37,631 bases of DNA from Gammaproteobacteria bacterium. Lineage in GTDB: Bacteria > Pseudomonadota > Gammaproteobacteria > Steroidobacterales > Steroidobacteraceae. The number at the start of each line of letters is the position of its first letter. The stretch's first letter is position 1. The notes under the pieces are model-generated. The model made no database searches. It was not told where the DNA came from and worked only from the letters and a program-made list of their open reading frames with translations. The stretch covers positions 1-37,631 of the forward strand of contig JANXZG010000062.1 of assembly GCA_025355645.1 (NCBI GenBank), written 5' to 3'. The position numbers and the translations under genes were made by a program. Positions 1 to 9,109 of the stretch are shown here, in pieces.

Positions 1-20
1 AGCGCCGCAGTGGCGCGGTG

Positions 21-203
21 TCACCTACGCTCATCGGCAGGATCGCCCCGACGCGCACCGAAGGCATCAATATGCGCGGCATATTCCGGTTTCCCATCGA
101 AAAATACGCCGACGCCTTGCTGCCGTCCTGGGCCTCCCCAATAATCCATGTGGTGGGGCAATAATCGTGCGCTGGCGAGGCCGAAAAATTCCTGAATCGT
201 CAG
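21..203 (-). pseudogene. Unrecognised protein fragment at the left edge
   Basis: On the minus strand a frame of about 60 codons is open from just after a TAG at 204-206 to a TGA at 21-23. Its translation looks coding-like (IQEFFGLASARL, then PHHMDYWGGPG, then FFDGKPEYAAHIDAFG) and is rich in aromatic and glycine residues. There is no proper start at its beginning; the only ATG (147-149) would leave about 42 residues. I do not recognise the family. It lies next to a clearly decayed gene, so a remnant is more likely than a real small gene, but a short functional protein cannot be excluded. Confidence 0.25.
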
Positions 204-267
204 CTACCAGAAAACATCGACCAGTCAGTGACTTAGCGGCCTAGGACTCTAGAATCCTCGATAATTG

Positions 268-489
268 CTACCGTGAGTTATTGCACTGAAAATGAGCGGA
301 CCCCATCCAATGCGTTCCGTCTCCGAGCGGCAGCAGGAAATTGCGGAATGCGAACCCGTTCATGGTTCCGGCGACCTTGATCTGCGACTTCGTGCCGAAT
401 GTTTTTTCCACGTCAAACGGTATTTTGAGGAAGTTTTATGCACCATTGGGGCCATGCGCCTCGAGGCGTGACTTGTACTGCTGCTTTAT
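268..489 (-). pseudogene. DUF1905 protein relic with an in-frame stop
   Basis: Read on the minus strand from about 489, the frame gives KQQYKSRLEAHGPNGA, a TAA stop at 436-438, then NFLKIPFDVEKTFGTK, followed by IKVAGTMNGFAFRN and LLPLGDGTHWMG, and ends at TAG 268-270. This is the characteristic N-terminal two thirds of a DUF1905 domain, in which a Trp or similar residue usually follows the GPNGA element. The expected ATG appears as ATA (487-489), the stop interrupts the first strand, and the C-terminal part is missing. I infer a dead gene truncated by decay. The neighbouring deaminase gene on the same strand begins well upstream and is intact. The family assignment is from memory of the motif. 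Confidence 0.65.
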
Positions 490-503
490 AAAAATCCCGT
501 TGC

Positions 504-1541
<1,038 letters not shown>

Positions 1542-1632
1542 CTACGTGCCTTGGGCAATCGACCCCGCTCAGTCTATACACAAGCGCCGGCATTGTTTGC
1601 AACTCGCCTGCCTTAGTCGTTAGGATCCTGAA

Positions 1633-2691
1633 ATGACAATCTTCACACGCATTTGTGTCTGCCTCATAACTGTCGCCTGGTGCGGCGCAGCCGAAGCCTC
1701 GGTGACGGATGTGCCCCTCAGCGCCGCGCCGCTGGAAGTAAAGGTACTGGTGGTCAACATGTTCCAGCTCGAGGCGGCGCCCTGGATCGAGGCGCTGCAC
1801 ACGGACCGGCAGGTAGCGGTGCCGGGATTGTCAGAGGACTACCCGTTGGTCCGGTGCAACGCGGCTGCCGTGTGCCAGATGACGACCGGCATGGGGCACG
1901 CGGGTGCCGCGGCATCCATGATGGCGGTGCTGTACAGCGGCAAATTCGATTTTCGCAAGAGCTATATCATCATCGCCGGCATCGCTGGCATTGATCCTGC
2001 GCGCGGAACGATTGGCACGGCCGCATGGGCGCGCTATGCGGTGGATGTGGGGATTGCGCACGAGATCGATGCGCGCGAGCTCCCCGTGGGCTGGAAGGAT
2101 GGCTATTTCGGCGTAATGACGGATTCGCCGGATGCCGTACCGAAATTCGATTATCACAGCGAGGTGTTCAAAATGGACGAATCCTTGCTCCAGCGGGCCT
2201 ATACTTTGTCAAGATCTGCTGTGCTCGAGGATAGCGAGGATGTCCGCGCTTATCGCAGGCATTATCCGGCGGAGCCCGCGAACCAGCCGCCGAAAGTAGT
2301 CATCTGTGATACCGCGACCAGCGATACTTGGTGGGTCGGGGAGCGCCTCAGCGATCATGCACGGCACTGGACCGAGCTTCTGACGCAGGGAGCCGGGGAC
2401 TATTGCACGACCCAGCAGGAAGACAACGCGACCTTGACCGCGCTCGCGCGCGCAGCGCTCTCTGCTCTCATGGATTTGCGGCGCGTCGCCATCCTGCGCA
2501 GCGGCTCGGATTTTGATCGGCCCTACCCGCAGCAGAAAGTACTCGATGGGCTGCGTTCCCAGCTTAAGATTAAGGGCACGATCAGGATATCGACCCACAA
2601 CCTGGTTGATGCCGGTATGCCCCTGGTCGATGACATCGTGCAGCACTGGGAGCAGTGGAAGAATGGCGTGCCGACAACCCCGGCGCCCTGA
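1633..2691 (+). CDS. Purine nucleoside permease (NUP) family protein, exported
   Basis: A 352-residue protein of the NUP family, named after a Candida purine nucleoside permease but with the fold and sequence style of nucleoside phosphorylases (inference from family knowledge). It begins with a Sec-type signal peptide (MTIFTRICVCLITVAWCGAAEAS), so the mature protein should be periplasmic. Family-typical elements follow: MFQLEAAPWIEA, the QMTTGMGHAGAAASM segment around residue 90, IAGIAGIDP, and later VVICDTATSDTWW. No membrane segments beyond the signal peptide are apparent, so a binding or phosphorolytic role is as likely as transport. The start is ATG 1633. It is divergent from the adenine/adenosine deaminase gene, about 106 bp apart, consistent with extracytoplasmic nucleoside capture feeding cytoplasmic purine salvage. 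Confidence 0.8.
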   Translation: MTIFTRICVCLITVAWCGAAEASVTDVPLSAAPLEVKVLVVNMFQLEAAPWIEALHTDRQVAVPGLSEDYPLVRCNAAAVCQMTTGMGHAGAAASMMAVLYSGKFDFRKSYIIIAGIAGIDPARGTIGTAAWARYAVDVGIAHEIDARELPVGWKDGYFGVMTDSPDAVPKFDYHSEVFKMDESLLQRAYTLSRSAVLEDSEDVRAYRRHYPAEPANQPPKVVICDTATSDTWWVGERLSDHARHWTELLTQGAGDYCTTQQEDNATLTALARAALSALMDLRRVAILRSGSDFDRPYPQQKVLDGLRSQLKIKGTIRISTHNLVDAGMPLVDDIVQHWEQWKNGVPTTPAP

Positions 2692-2722
2692 GGCCGAGCT
2701 TAGGGCATAATTACGAATCGCG

Positions 2723-2809
2723 GCCCTCGTGGCGGAACTGGTAGACGCAACGGACTTAAAATCCGTTGATCGATTGATCATCCCGGTTCGATTCCGGGCG
2801 AGGGCACCA
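2723..2809 (+). tRNA. tRNA-Leu (anticodon TAA)
   Basis: A class II tRNA of 87 nt. The acceptor stem GCCCTCG (2723-2729) pairs with CGAGGGC (2799-2805), followed by discriminator A and an encoded CCA (2807-2809). The D-arm region reads GGCGGAACTGGTAGACGC. The anticodon stem ACGGA/TCCGT encloses the loop CTTAAAA with anticodon TAA at 2757-2759. A long variable arm (TGATCGATTGATCA) and the T-arm CCCGGTTCGATTCCGGG complete the leucine-type fold. No integrase or attachment-site duplication was seen next to it. Confidence 0.97.
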
Positions 2810-2869
2810 CACCGCTTCGCCAAATTTACACGTTGCCTAGCTGGTTAAGAGCCGCTTCGGCCGCGGTGT
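2809..2869 (+). repeat. Inverted repeat behind the tRNA, possible terminator
   Basis: ACACCGC (2809-2815) is the exact inverse of GCGGTGT (2863-2869), and a small hairpin GCCG-CTT-CGGC (2851-2861) lies inside; AATATTTT follows. It could help end tRNA transcription, but the loop is long and the T-run is imperfect, so the role is uncertain. The rest of the stretch up to 3032 shows no gene. Confidence 0.2.
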
Positions 2870-3032
2870 AATATTTTGCGTGGTTTTGCTATGGCAACGC
2901 GTCGGCCCGCCGCAGCTTGTGACAGGAGATCGCGATATGCGGCTTCGCCTGCTAAGGTAAGCTCGGATCAGGGGGGCGCCGGCTTGATGGCGGATGATCA
3001 AGGCGTTTGGCCAATGCTCAGGATCATGCACG

Positions 3033-3617
3033 ATGAGTTCAACGGAAAATATCACCGAGCTGCTGCGGCGCTGGAGTGTTGGCGAAGCAGATTCGCTGGA
3101 TCCACTATTTAAACTCGTCTACCCGCGACTCAGGCAAATCGCAAACGCGCTGTTTCGCGGCGAATCTCCTGGATCCATTCTGCAACCCACCAGTGTGGTC
3201 AATGAGCTTTTTCTGAAGCTGCTGCGCCAGCATTCCATGCAGTTTGAGGACCGGGAACACTTCTACTCGTTCGCCGCATCATTGATGCGGCGCATCCTGG
3301 TCGATCATGCGCGCGCCGAAGGAAGTGACAAGCGCCATGGCGGGATTAAGGTGCCTTTGCATGACGAGCTTGTATGGGTTGCGATGATGCCGTCGGCCGA
3401 GCTGCTCGACATTGATCGCGCACTCAAGGAGCTGAATCAGATTGATGCGCGCAAATCACGCATGGTGGAGCTTCGTTTTTTTCTCGGCACCACTGCCGAA
3501 GAGACGGCCGAACTATTGCATACATCAAAGGCCACGGTGGATCGCGAACTCAAGTTTGCACGTGGCTGGTTGTGCGCACGGCTGCAGGCGCCTTTTCTGC
3601 AGCCAGACGCCTCTTGA
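3033..3617 (+). CDS. ECF-type RNA polymerase sigma factor (sigma-70 X6-like)
   Basis: A 194-residue extracytoplasmic-function sigma factor. Region 2 is seen in ITELLRRWSVGEADSLDPLF, the helix VVNELFLKLL, and HFYSFAASLMRRILVDHAR. Region 4 has the helix-turn-helix EETAELLHTSKATVDRELKFARGWL near the C-terminus. The TSVVNELFLKL and MRRILVDHARA elements are typical of the sigma X6/ECF subgroup found beside Ser/Thr kinases in Acidobacteria, Planctomycetes and Xanthomonadales-like bacteria. The start ATG 3033 gives the family-standard N-terminus MSSTENITELL; an upstream in-frame ATG at 2994 adds a sequence unlike the family. No anti-sigma gene is present. The overlapping downstream kinase gene (42 nt if read from GTG 3572, or 4 nt from TTG 3614) probably controls it or is co-regulated. 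Confidence 0.88.
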   Translation: MSSTENITELLRRWSVGEADSLDPLFKLVYPRLRQIANALFRGESPGSILQPTSVVNELFLKLLRQHSMQFEDREHFYSFAASLMRRILVDHARAEGSDKRHGGIKVPLHDELVWVAMMPSAELLDIDRALKELNQIDARKSRMVELRFFLGTTAEETAELLHTSKATVDRELKFARGWLCARLQAPFLQPDAS

Positions 3618-6049
3618 CCGAAGACTCACCGACGCCATTGCTGGCAGATGCGCGCCATTGGGCCGAGCTGCAGCGCTTATTCCATCTTATTGAGGCCCTC
3701 CCTGCAGGCGAGCGCGAAGCAACGCTTTTAGGCGAATGCGCTGACGCGGATCTTTGTGCTAGCGTTCTCGCGATGGTGCAGGCAGCTGATGTAGTGCCCA
3801 CTTTCGCGTCAGAGTCTAAACTGGCGCCCAGCACGTTGGTTGGCCCCTACCGGCTGATTCGCCAGATCGGCGCGGGCGGGGTTGGCACGGTGCACCTAGC
3901 CGAGCGGCTGGTCGATGGCACAACGCTGTACGCGGCGCTCAAGGTCATGGCCCCCTATGCGGTTGATGCATCCTTCCTCGAGCGATTTCATCGCGAGCAG
4001 CAACATCTGGCGGCTCTAAATCATCCCAACATTACCCGGCTGTTGGACGCGGGCTGGACCGGTACCGGCCAGCCATACCTGGTGACGGAATATGTGGACG
4101 GCGTTCATCTCGATGCGTACTGCGATGAACATCGGCTCGGTGTCGAGGAGCGGCTGCGCTATTTCCTGCAGATCTGCGGAGCCGTCGATGATGCGCATCG
4201 ACACCTGATTGTGCATTTGGACCTGAAGCCCTCCAACGTGATCGTCTCGGAGGGTGGCGTCGTCAAGCTACTAGACTTTGGCACCTCCAAGCTGTTGCAG
4301 GTCGACGGCAGTCAAACTGCCACCGTCATGGTCACCCCTGCATACGCCAGCCCCGAGCAGTTGCTCGGAGAACCGGTCAGTACCGCCAGCGATATCTATG
4401 GCATGGGCGCGATCCTCTACGAGCTGCTTGCAGGGCGCGCGCCTTTCGGCAAGGCATCGACGGCGGGACGCATCGAGGGCGCCTTCCGTGAAATTGACCC
4501 GCCGGAACTAACCAGCGGAATTACCGCTGCTGCCGCGGAGCAACGCGGACTCTCCGACAGCGCTTTGCGGCATGCTTTGCGCGGGGACTTAAGCGCCATT
4601 GTCGCCACGTGCCTGCGGGCACGACCGCGCGACCGATATTCGTCGATTGAAGCGCTTGCGGCCGAAATCAAGCGTTACCTTGCCTGCAAGCCGGTGCTCA
4701 CCCGGCGCCAGACGTTGAGCTATAGGTCGGGCAAATTTCTGCGCCGCCACCGCTGGGCTGTGGCCGCGGCGGCGGCCATCACAATCACGGTAACTCTGCT
4801 GCTGGGCTATGCCTGGCTGCAGCAGCAGCAGGCGCTAAGGGAAGCTGATCGAGCGGTGCGGATGCAGACCTTCCTATTCAGGCTGTTCAAGATGGCAAAT
4901 CCCAACTACACCGGTACGCCGATTGCCACGGTCCCGGAATTTCTGCGTGTCGGCATGAGCAAACTGCCGGACTTCATTCGAGACCCCGCGGACCTGCGCC
5001 AGGCGCAGCTCGGCCTGGCGGAGTCCATGTATGAAAGTGGCACCTTTGCGGATGCGCGCAGCGCTTTCGATCGCATCATCGCAAGCGCGAAGGCGGGCGG
5101 TAATAGGGCCGACCAGGCCGAAGCGGAAATCTATGCTGGCGCCATCGACCTGCAGCAGGGCCGCATTGCGACGGGGCGGGCCTTGCTGAGCGATGCGCTG
5201 ATCCTGGCGCGTACTCACGGCGTGCCGGTGCGGGTGCGGGTATTGAGCGAAATTTTCTACGCCTACTTTGCAGACAGCCTCAACAATGGCACCAAGACCG
5301 ATGCGAATCTCGCCATGCTACGCGCGGCGGTGCAGGAGTGTCGCGATAACCATTTATCTGTACAAGAGACCGCGCTCGCGCTGTCCTATCTCGGCGCCGA
5401 TCTCGATGAGCGCGGTCTCAAGGCAGAGGCCAAGGCAGTTTTCGAACAGCTTCTCGTCATCTACGGATCGGATCCGTTAACACTATGTGAACGCTCCGAG
5501 GCTTACGGACAGATCGCCTGGATAGACGATGGGATGGGCCAGATTGCAACGAGTCTGCCGCTGTATCAGAAGTCCTATGACGGGTACGTCGCGTGTTCCG
5601 GGCCGCAAAGCGCGGGCGCGCTTGATTTATTGCCGTACTGGGGCGGTGCGCTGATTAAATCGGGGCGTGCCGCGGATGCGGTTGCCATGCTGCAGCAGGC
5701 ATTGCCGGCCTGGCGACGGGTCAACGGCGCAAACCCTGAGTCCTCCGGCATGTTGTATTTTCTGGCGCGCGGCTATATCGCCATTGGCCGTTACGCGGAC
5801 GGTGAAAAAATGGCCGGGGAGCTGCTGGCCTTGGTCTCCGGTAAAGCCACGGCCGATCAGCGCAGCATTGGCATGGCCCATCTGGCGATTGCTGAGGCGC
5901 TCGCCGGCGAGCGGCGCTACCCCGAAGCAAAGCCGCACGCTCAGCTTGCCCAACAGATCCTGGCAAAAGATGCCCACTCGGACTATGCACTGGGCGTTTT
6001 GGCTGAGGCAGCGGCGCTAAACACCACGCTAGATGGTGCGGCGCACTAG
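3572..6049 (+). CDS. Membrane serine/threonine protein kinase with TPR-like region
   Basis: An 825-residue Hanks-type kinase, numbered from GTG 3572. The cytoplasmic kinase domain (about 92-370) has the glycine loop GAGGVGTVHLA, the lysine in AALKVM (K124), the catalytic loop HLDLKPSN (D217), DFG (D235) and YASPEQL. The Arg that normally precedes the catalytic Asp is Leu here, so it is a non-RD kinase, suggesting that it does not rely on activation-loop phosphorylation. One membrane helix follows (about 395-414), then a roughly 400-residue helical TPR-like region, presumably periplasmic, as the sensor or scaffold part. Two starts are possible: GTG 3572, deep inside the sigma gene, or TTG 3614, which gives a TTGA stop/start overlap and looks more natural. 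Either way it is coupled to the sigma factor, its likely partner. Confidence 0.88.
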   Translation: MRTAAGAFSAARRLLTEDSPTPLLADARHWAELQRLFHLIEALPAGEREATLLGECADADLCASVLAMVQAADVVPTFASESKLAPSTLVGPYRLIRQIGAGGVGTVHLAERLVDGTTLYAALKVMAPYAVDASFLERFHREQQHLAALNHPNITRLLDAGWTGTGQPYLVTEYVDGVHLDAYCDEHRLGVEERLRYFLQICGAVDDAHRHLIVHLDLKPSNVIVSEGGVVKLLDFGTSKLLQVDGSQTATVMVTPAYASPEQLLGEPVSTASDIYGMGAILYELLAGRAPFGKASTAGRIEGAFREIDPPELTSGITAAAAEQRGLSDSALRHALRGDLSAIVATCLRARPRDRYSSIEALAAEIKRYLACKPVLTRRQTLSYRSGKFLRRHRWAVAAAAAITITVTLLLGYAWLQQQQALREADRAVRMQTFLFRLFKMANPNYTGTPIATVPEFLRVGMSKLPDFIRDPADLRQAQLGLAESMYESGTFADARSAFDRIIASAKAGGNRADQAEAEIYAGAIDLQQGRIATGRALLSDALILARTHGVPVRVRVLSEIFYAYFADSLNNGTKTDANLAMLRAAVQECRDNHLSVQETALALSYLGADLDERGLKAEAKAVFEQLLVIYGSDPLTLCERSEAYGQIAWIDDGMGQIATSLPLYQKSYDGYVACSGPQSAGALDLLPYWGGALIKSGRAADAVAMLQQALPAWRRVNGANPESSGMLYFLARGYIAIGRYADGEKMAGELLALVSGKATADQRSIGMAHLAIAEALAGERRYPEAKPHAQLAQQILAKDAHSDYALGVLAEAAALNTTLDGAAH

Positions 6050-6136
6050 ATCTTGGCCGCTGACGGATGAGTCAGTTTTCCACCGGATGCCGCGTACCTG
6101 ATATAGGCGAGTCAGGTCACCCGAGGAGCATTGCGC

Positions 6137-9031
6137 ATGAATTCAGCGACCCAATCCGTATGGATCGGCCTTTCATTGGCGGCGGCGGCAACGATCTGCA
6201 GTGCCCACCCACTTTCTTCTGTACCCGCCCTGGGGGCCTCGCCGCCGATCGCGCAGGATTTCGGGGTATTGCCGCTAAGCTTTGAGGAAAATCGCGGCCA
6301 AACGGACCCGCAGGTCGCCTACTTGGCGCGCGGCAGTGGATACACTCTTTTTCTGGCGCCGACCTCTGCCGTTTTCGAGCTTCAGCGGGTTACCGCTGCG
6401 CAGCGCCATCCGTCTGAGACTGCTGTGATTCGCATGGACCTGGTCGGTGCCGATCGACGTGCGCAGATGTCAGGGCAGCAGAGCCTGCCCGGAACCGCCA
6501 ATTACCTCATCGGCAATGATCGCAGCAAGTGGTCCATGGGACTGCCCACCTTTGCAAGAACTGCGACCAATGCGATTTATCCGGGAATCGATCTGGTCTA
6601 CTACGGCACGCAGGGGCAGCTGGAATACGACTTTGTGGTCGCGCCGCAGGCAGAGCCTGCCAAAATCCGGCTCGCATTCGCCGGTGCCCATCCGCATATC
6701 GCGGCCTCGGGCGATCTGATCCTGTCACTGGCAGGCAGTGCGGCACCTAACGACATTCGTTTTCATAAGCCCTTGCTGTATCAGCAGAAGGATGGCGTAC
6801 GCCAAACAGTCCGTGGGAATTTCATGATCGGCGCGCACCAGCAGGTCGCCATTCACGTGGGTGCCTACGATCACACGCGCGAACTGATCATTGATCCGCA
6901 ACTGGTCTATTCAAGCTACCTCGGCGGCTCAACGCAGCAGTCGGTTCCATACGGTATGACGTTAAATTCGAGCGGTGAGATTTACCTTGCCGGGATTACC
7001 AACGCGCCCGACTATCCCACCACCCCGGGCGTACTCTTTCCGCAGTGCCCCGCATCGACCCCCAATATTGACACCAAGTGCGGCGCCTCATCGCTATCCT
7101 CCGCCTTTGTCTCGAAGATATCTGCCGACGGCAGGACTCTGGTTTATTCAACCTATCTCGGTGGCAGCGGCGGGGGCAGTGGTATTGGCGGGGTTGGCAG
7201 CGGCGCGGACTATGCGATCGCAGTCGCGGTCGACGCAAACGATGAGGCTTGGATACTCGGCGGGACGAATTCCAATAATTTCCCGATCACCGCTGATGCC
7301 TACCTGCCTTTCTGCACGCCCTCCGTCGTGGGATTCGATTTCAACACCAACCAGTACTACGGCGAGAAATCAGGCTGCGCGGGCTTCAACGCCGGCAATG
7401 AGTATATCTACGGCAGCCCCTCGGCGTTCATCGTCAAACTGAACCCGACCGGCACGGGCATCCTTTATGGCACCTTCCTCGGCAGCAGCGGTGGCACCTA
7501 TCCGGCGGCGATCGCGCTTGACGGTGCGGGAAATGTCTACGTCACGGGCGCTACCACCACTGGCGCAGTGGGCCCGGTTGGGCAGAGCGCCGACTATGTA
7601 TTTCCGACCACCGCTTCCGCTTATCAGGTCCCAATAGCCAACACGACCAACGCGTTTGTCACCGAGCTGAGCGCGGACGGTCATTCGCTTCTGTATTCGA
7701 CCACTTTCGGCGGCGGCACCAACTCAAATACAAACATTGTGTCCGCTCTGACCTTGGCCAATGGCAAGATCGTGATCGGCGGCGCCACCGATTCCCCGTC
7801 GATGCCGACGACAGCTGGCGCGCTTTCGACGACTTGTGCGCGGAACACCGCGACGCAGTGCAACGAGATCAACGCCTTCGTGGCGGAACTTGATCCCACG
7901 CAATCGGGCGCCGCATCGCTGGAATTTTCGACCTACCTGAATGGCGCGGCCGCGGGCGACATATCGCAGGTCTTCGCGCTGACCTCGGACCCCAGTGGCA
8001 ATATCTATGCGGTTGGAAATGACCAGTTTCCGGACTTTCCGATTACGGCTGGCGTACTGCAACCGAGCTGCTTTCTACACAGCACAAGCTGCAATACTTA
8101 CTTCGTGACCAAGATGAGCGGCACTGGCACCCTCCTGTGGTCCACCTTCTATGGCTCGCCCTCAGGCAACATGAGCTTCAACACCAATCCGCTCGCCATC
8201 GCCATCGATGCGAACCGCAATGTCTATATCGCCGGCAGCCCGAACAATGCCGGTGATCTGCCTCTGGACATTAGCGCAGCCCCCTATGAGCCGGGGTCCG
8301 CGTTTATTGCCGAGCTCAGCAGCGACGGCTCGCAGGTCCTATTCGGGACATTCTTTGGCACGCCCGGTATGAGCGGCGGCATCAACGTGACGGGCCTCGC
8401 CGTGGATGCGCAGAAAGACATGATATTTGCGGGCTATACAAACTCCCCGAACCTGCCGCTCGCCAACGCGTTGCAATCAACCGACGCCGGCGGCTACGAA
8501 GGGGGGTATTTTGCCAAGATCAACCACCTGTCGACCTACAACGCGGGTCGCCTCAGCATCCCGTCGGTAGCGATCGGCAATGCCGTCTATTCGAACATGG
8601 TTGTGAACGTTGGAGGAATCGTGAGCGGCCCGAGCGGCACCGCTCCCTATACCACGGAGGCCCGCTACGATCCCGCAACCCAGCGGCTGATGATTCCCGC
8701 CGGCATCGTCGGTAACAGCACTTACTTTAACGTGGGCCTTTCAGTTGCAGCTCTGGTCTCGGTCGCTTATGTCGAAGGGGCGGACAGCTTCAATGGAGGC
8801 GAGCTCAGCATAGGTGCGGTGCAGGCCGGCGGTGCGACTTACCACAACGTGATCGTGACTGTCGGCGGGGTTATTAACGTGGCGGGCGGCATGCCAGCGG
8901 CATCGCAGGATCAATTTAATGTGGCGACTCGTCAATTGACCATCCCGGCAGTCCTGGTGGGCACCAAGGTGTATACGAATGTGACCATCACCGTCGGCAG
9001 GGTCGTGTCATTAGGGGGTGCTTCGCCTTAG
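6137..9031 (+). CDS. Secreted SBBP-repeat beta-propeller protein
   Basis: About 964 residues. The ATG at 6137 is chosen because GAGGAG lies 8 nt upstream; a TTG at 6131 is less likely. The first 25 residues form a signal peptide ending near ICSAHP. The N-terminal domain (FEENRGQTDPQVAYLARG, then VYYGTQGQLEYDFVV) is the one that usually precedes SBBP repeats. From about residue 255 to 790 there are repeated propeller blades with signatures such as YSTYLGGS, GNVYVTGAT, AIAIDANRNVYIAGS and FVTELSADG. The last 170 residues hold four copies of a different repeat (see its own entry). The role is unknown: these proteins are cell-surface or secreted and are thought to be structural or adhesive. Cysteine pairs in the propeller loops may be disulfides. 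Confidence 0.85.
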   Translation: MNSATQSVWIGLSLAAAATICSAHPLSSVPALGASPPIAQDFGVLPLSFEENRGQTDPQVAYLARGSGYTLFLAPTSAVFELQRVTAAQRHPSETAVIRMDLVGADRRAQMSGQQSLPGTANYLIGNDRSKWSMGLPTFARTATNAIYPGIDLVYYGTQGQLEYDFVVAPQAEPAKIRLAFAGAHPHIAASGDLILSLAGSAAPNDIRFHKPLLYQQKDGVRQTVRGNFMIGAHQQVAIHVGAYDHTRELIIDPQLVYSSYLGGSTQQSVPYGMTLNSSGEIYLAGITNAPDYPTTPGVLFPQCPASTPNIDTKCGASSLSSAFVSKISADGRTLVYSTYLGGSGGGSGIGGVGSGADYAIAVAVDANDEAWILGGTNSNNFPITADAYLPFCTPSVVGFDFNTNQYYGEKSGCAGFNAGNEYIYGSPSAFIVKLNPTGTGILYGTFLGSSGGTYPAAIALDGAGNVYVTGATTTGAVGPVGQSADYVFPTTASAYQVPIANTTNAFVTELSADGHSLLYSTTFGGGTNSNTNIVSALTLANGKIVIGGATDSPSMPTTAGALSTTCARNTATQCNEINAFVAELDPTQSGAASLEFSTYLNGAAAGDISQVFALTSDPSGNIYAVGNDQFPDFPITAGVLQPSCFLHSTSCNTYFVTKMSGTGTLLWSTFYGSPSGNMSFNTNPLAIAIDANRNVYIAGSPNNAGDLPLDISAAPYEPGSAFIAELSSDGSQVLFGTFFGTPGMSGGINVTGLAVDAQKDMIFAGYTNSPNLPLANALQSTDAGGYEGGYFAKINHLSTYNAGRLSIPSVAIGNAVYSNMVVNVGGIVSGPSGTAPYTTEARYDPATQRLMIPAGIVGNSTYFNVGLSVAALVSVAYVEGADSFNGGELSIGAVQAGGATYHNVIVTVGGVINVAGGMPAASQDQFNVATRQLTIPAVLVGTKVYTNVTITVGRVVSLGGASP
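8545..9028 (+). repeat. Four-copy C-terminal protein repeat (IPxVxVGxxxYxNVxVTVGxVxS)
   Basis: The C-terminus of the SBBP protein carries four divergent copies of a roughly 40-residue unit: LSIPSVAIGNAVYSNMVV, LMIPAGIVGNSTYFNVGL, LSIGAVQAGGATYHNVIV and LTIPAVLVGTKVYTNVTI. Each is followed by (N/T/S)VGxxV and a short Gly/Ala-rich linker; the linkers before copies two and four contain FNVATRQ- or YDPATQR-type sequences. The alternating hydrophobic pattern predicts beta strands. I do not recognise a named domain; a role in surface anchoring or secretion is only a guess from its terminal position. Confidence 0.7.
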
Positions 9032-9046
9032 CGCAAGCGATAACCC

Positions 9047-9071
9047 GGCGCCTTACTTTGGCGAAGGCGCC
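9047..9071. repeat. 8-bp perfect hairpin between the SBBP and MFS genes
   Basis: GGCGCCTT (9047-9054) pairs exactly with AAGGCGCC (9064-9071) around a 9-nt loop. It stands 16 bp after the SBBP stop codon, a suitable place for a terminator, but no U-run follows (the next bases are TGCGCGCG). Factor-dependent termination or mRNA 3' end protection are possible roles. Confidence 0.35.
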
Positions 9072-9109
9072 TGCGCGCGAAGGCAGGTTCCTTTAAACTA
9101 GCGGCAACC

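Noticed and set aside
2209..2823. 204-codon minus-strand frame spanning the NUP gene end and the tRNA
   Set aside because: Its N-terminal part is an antisense read of the tRNA-Leu, a known source of false ORFs.
2723..3032. tRNA-Leu as a mobile-element attachment site
   Set aside because: No integrase and no repeated tRNA 3' end were found downstream in the window.
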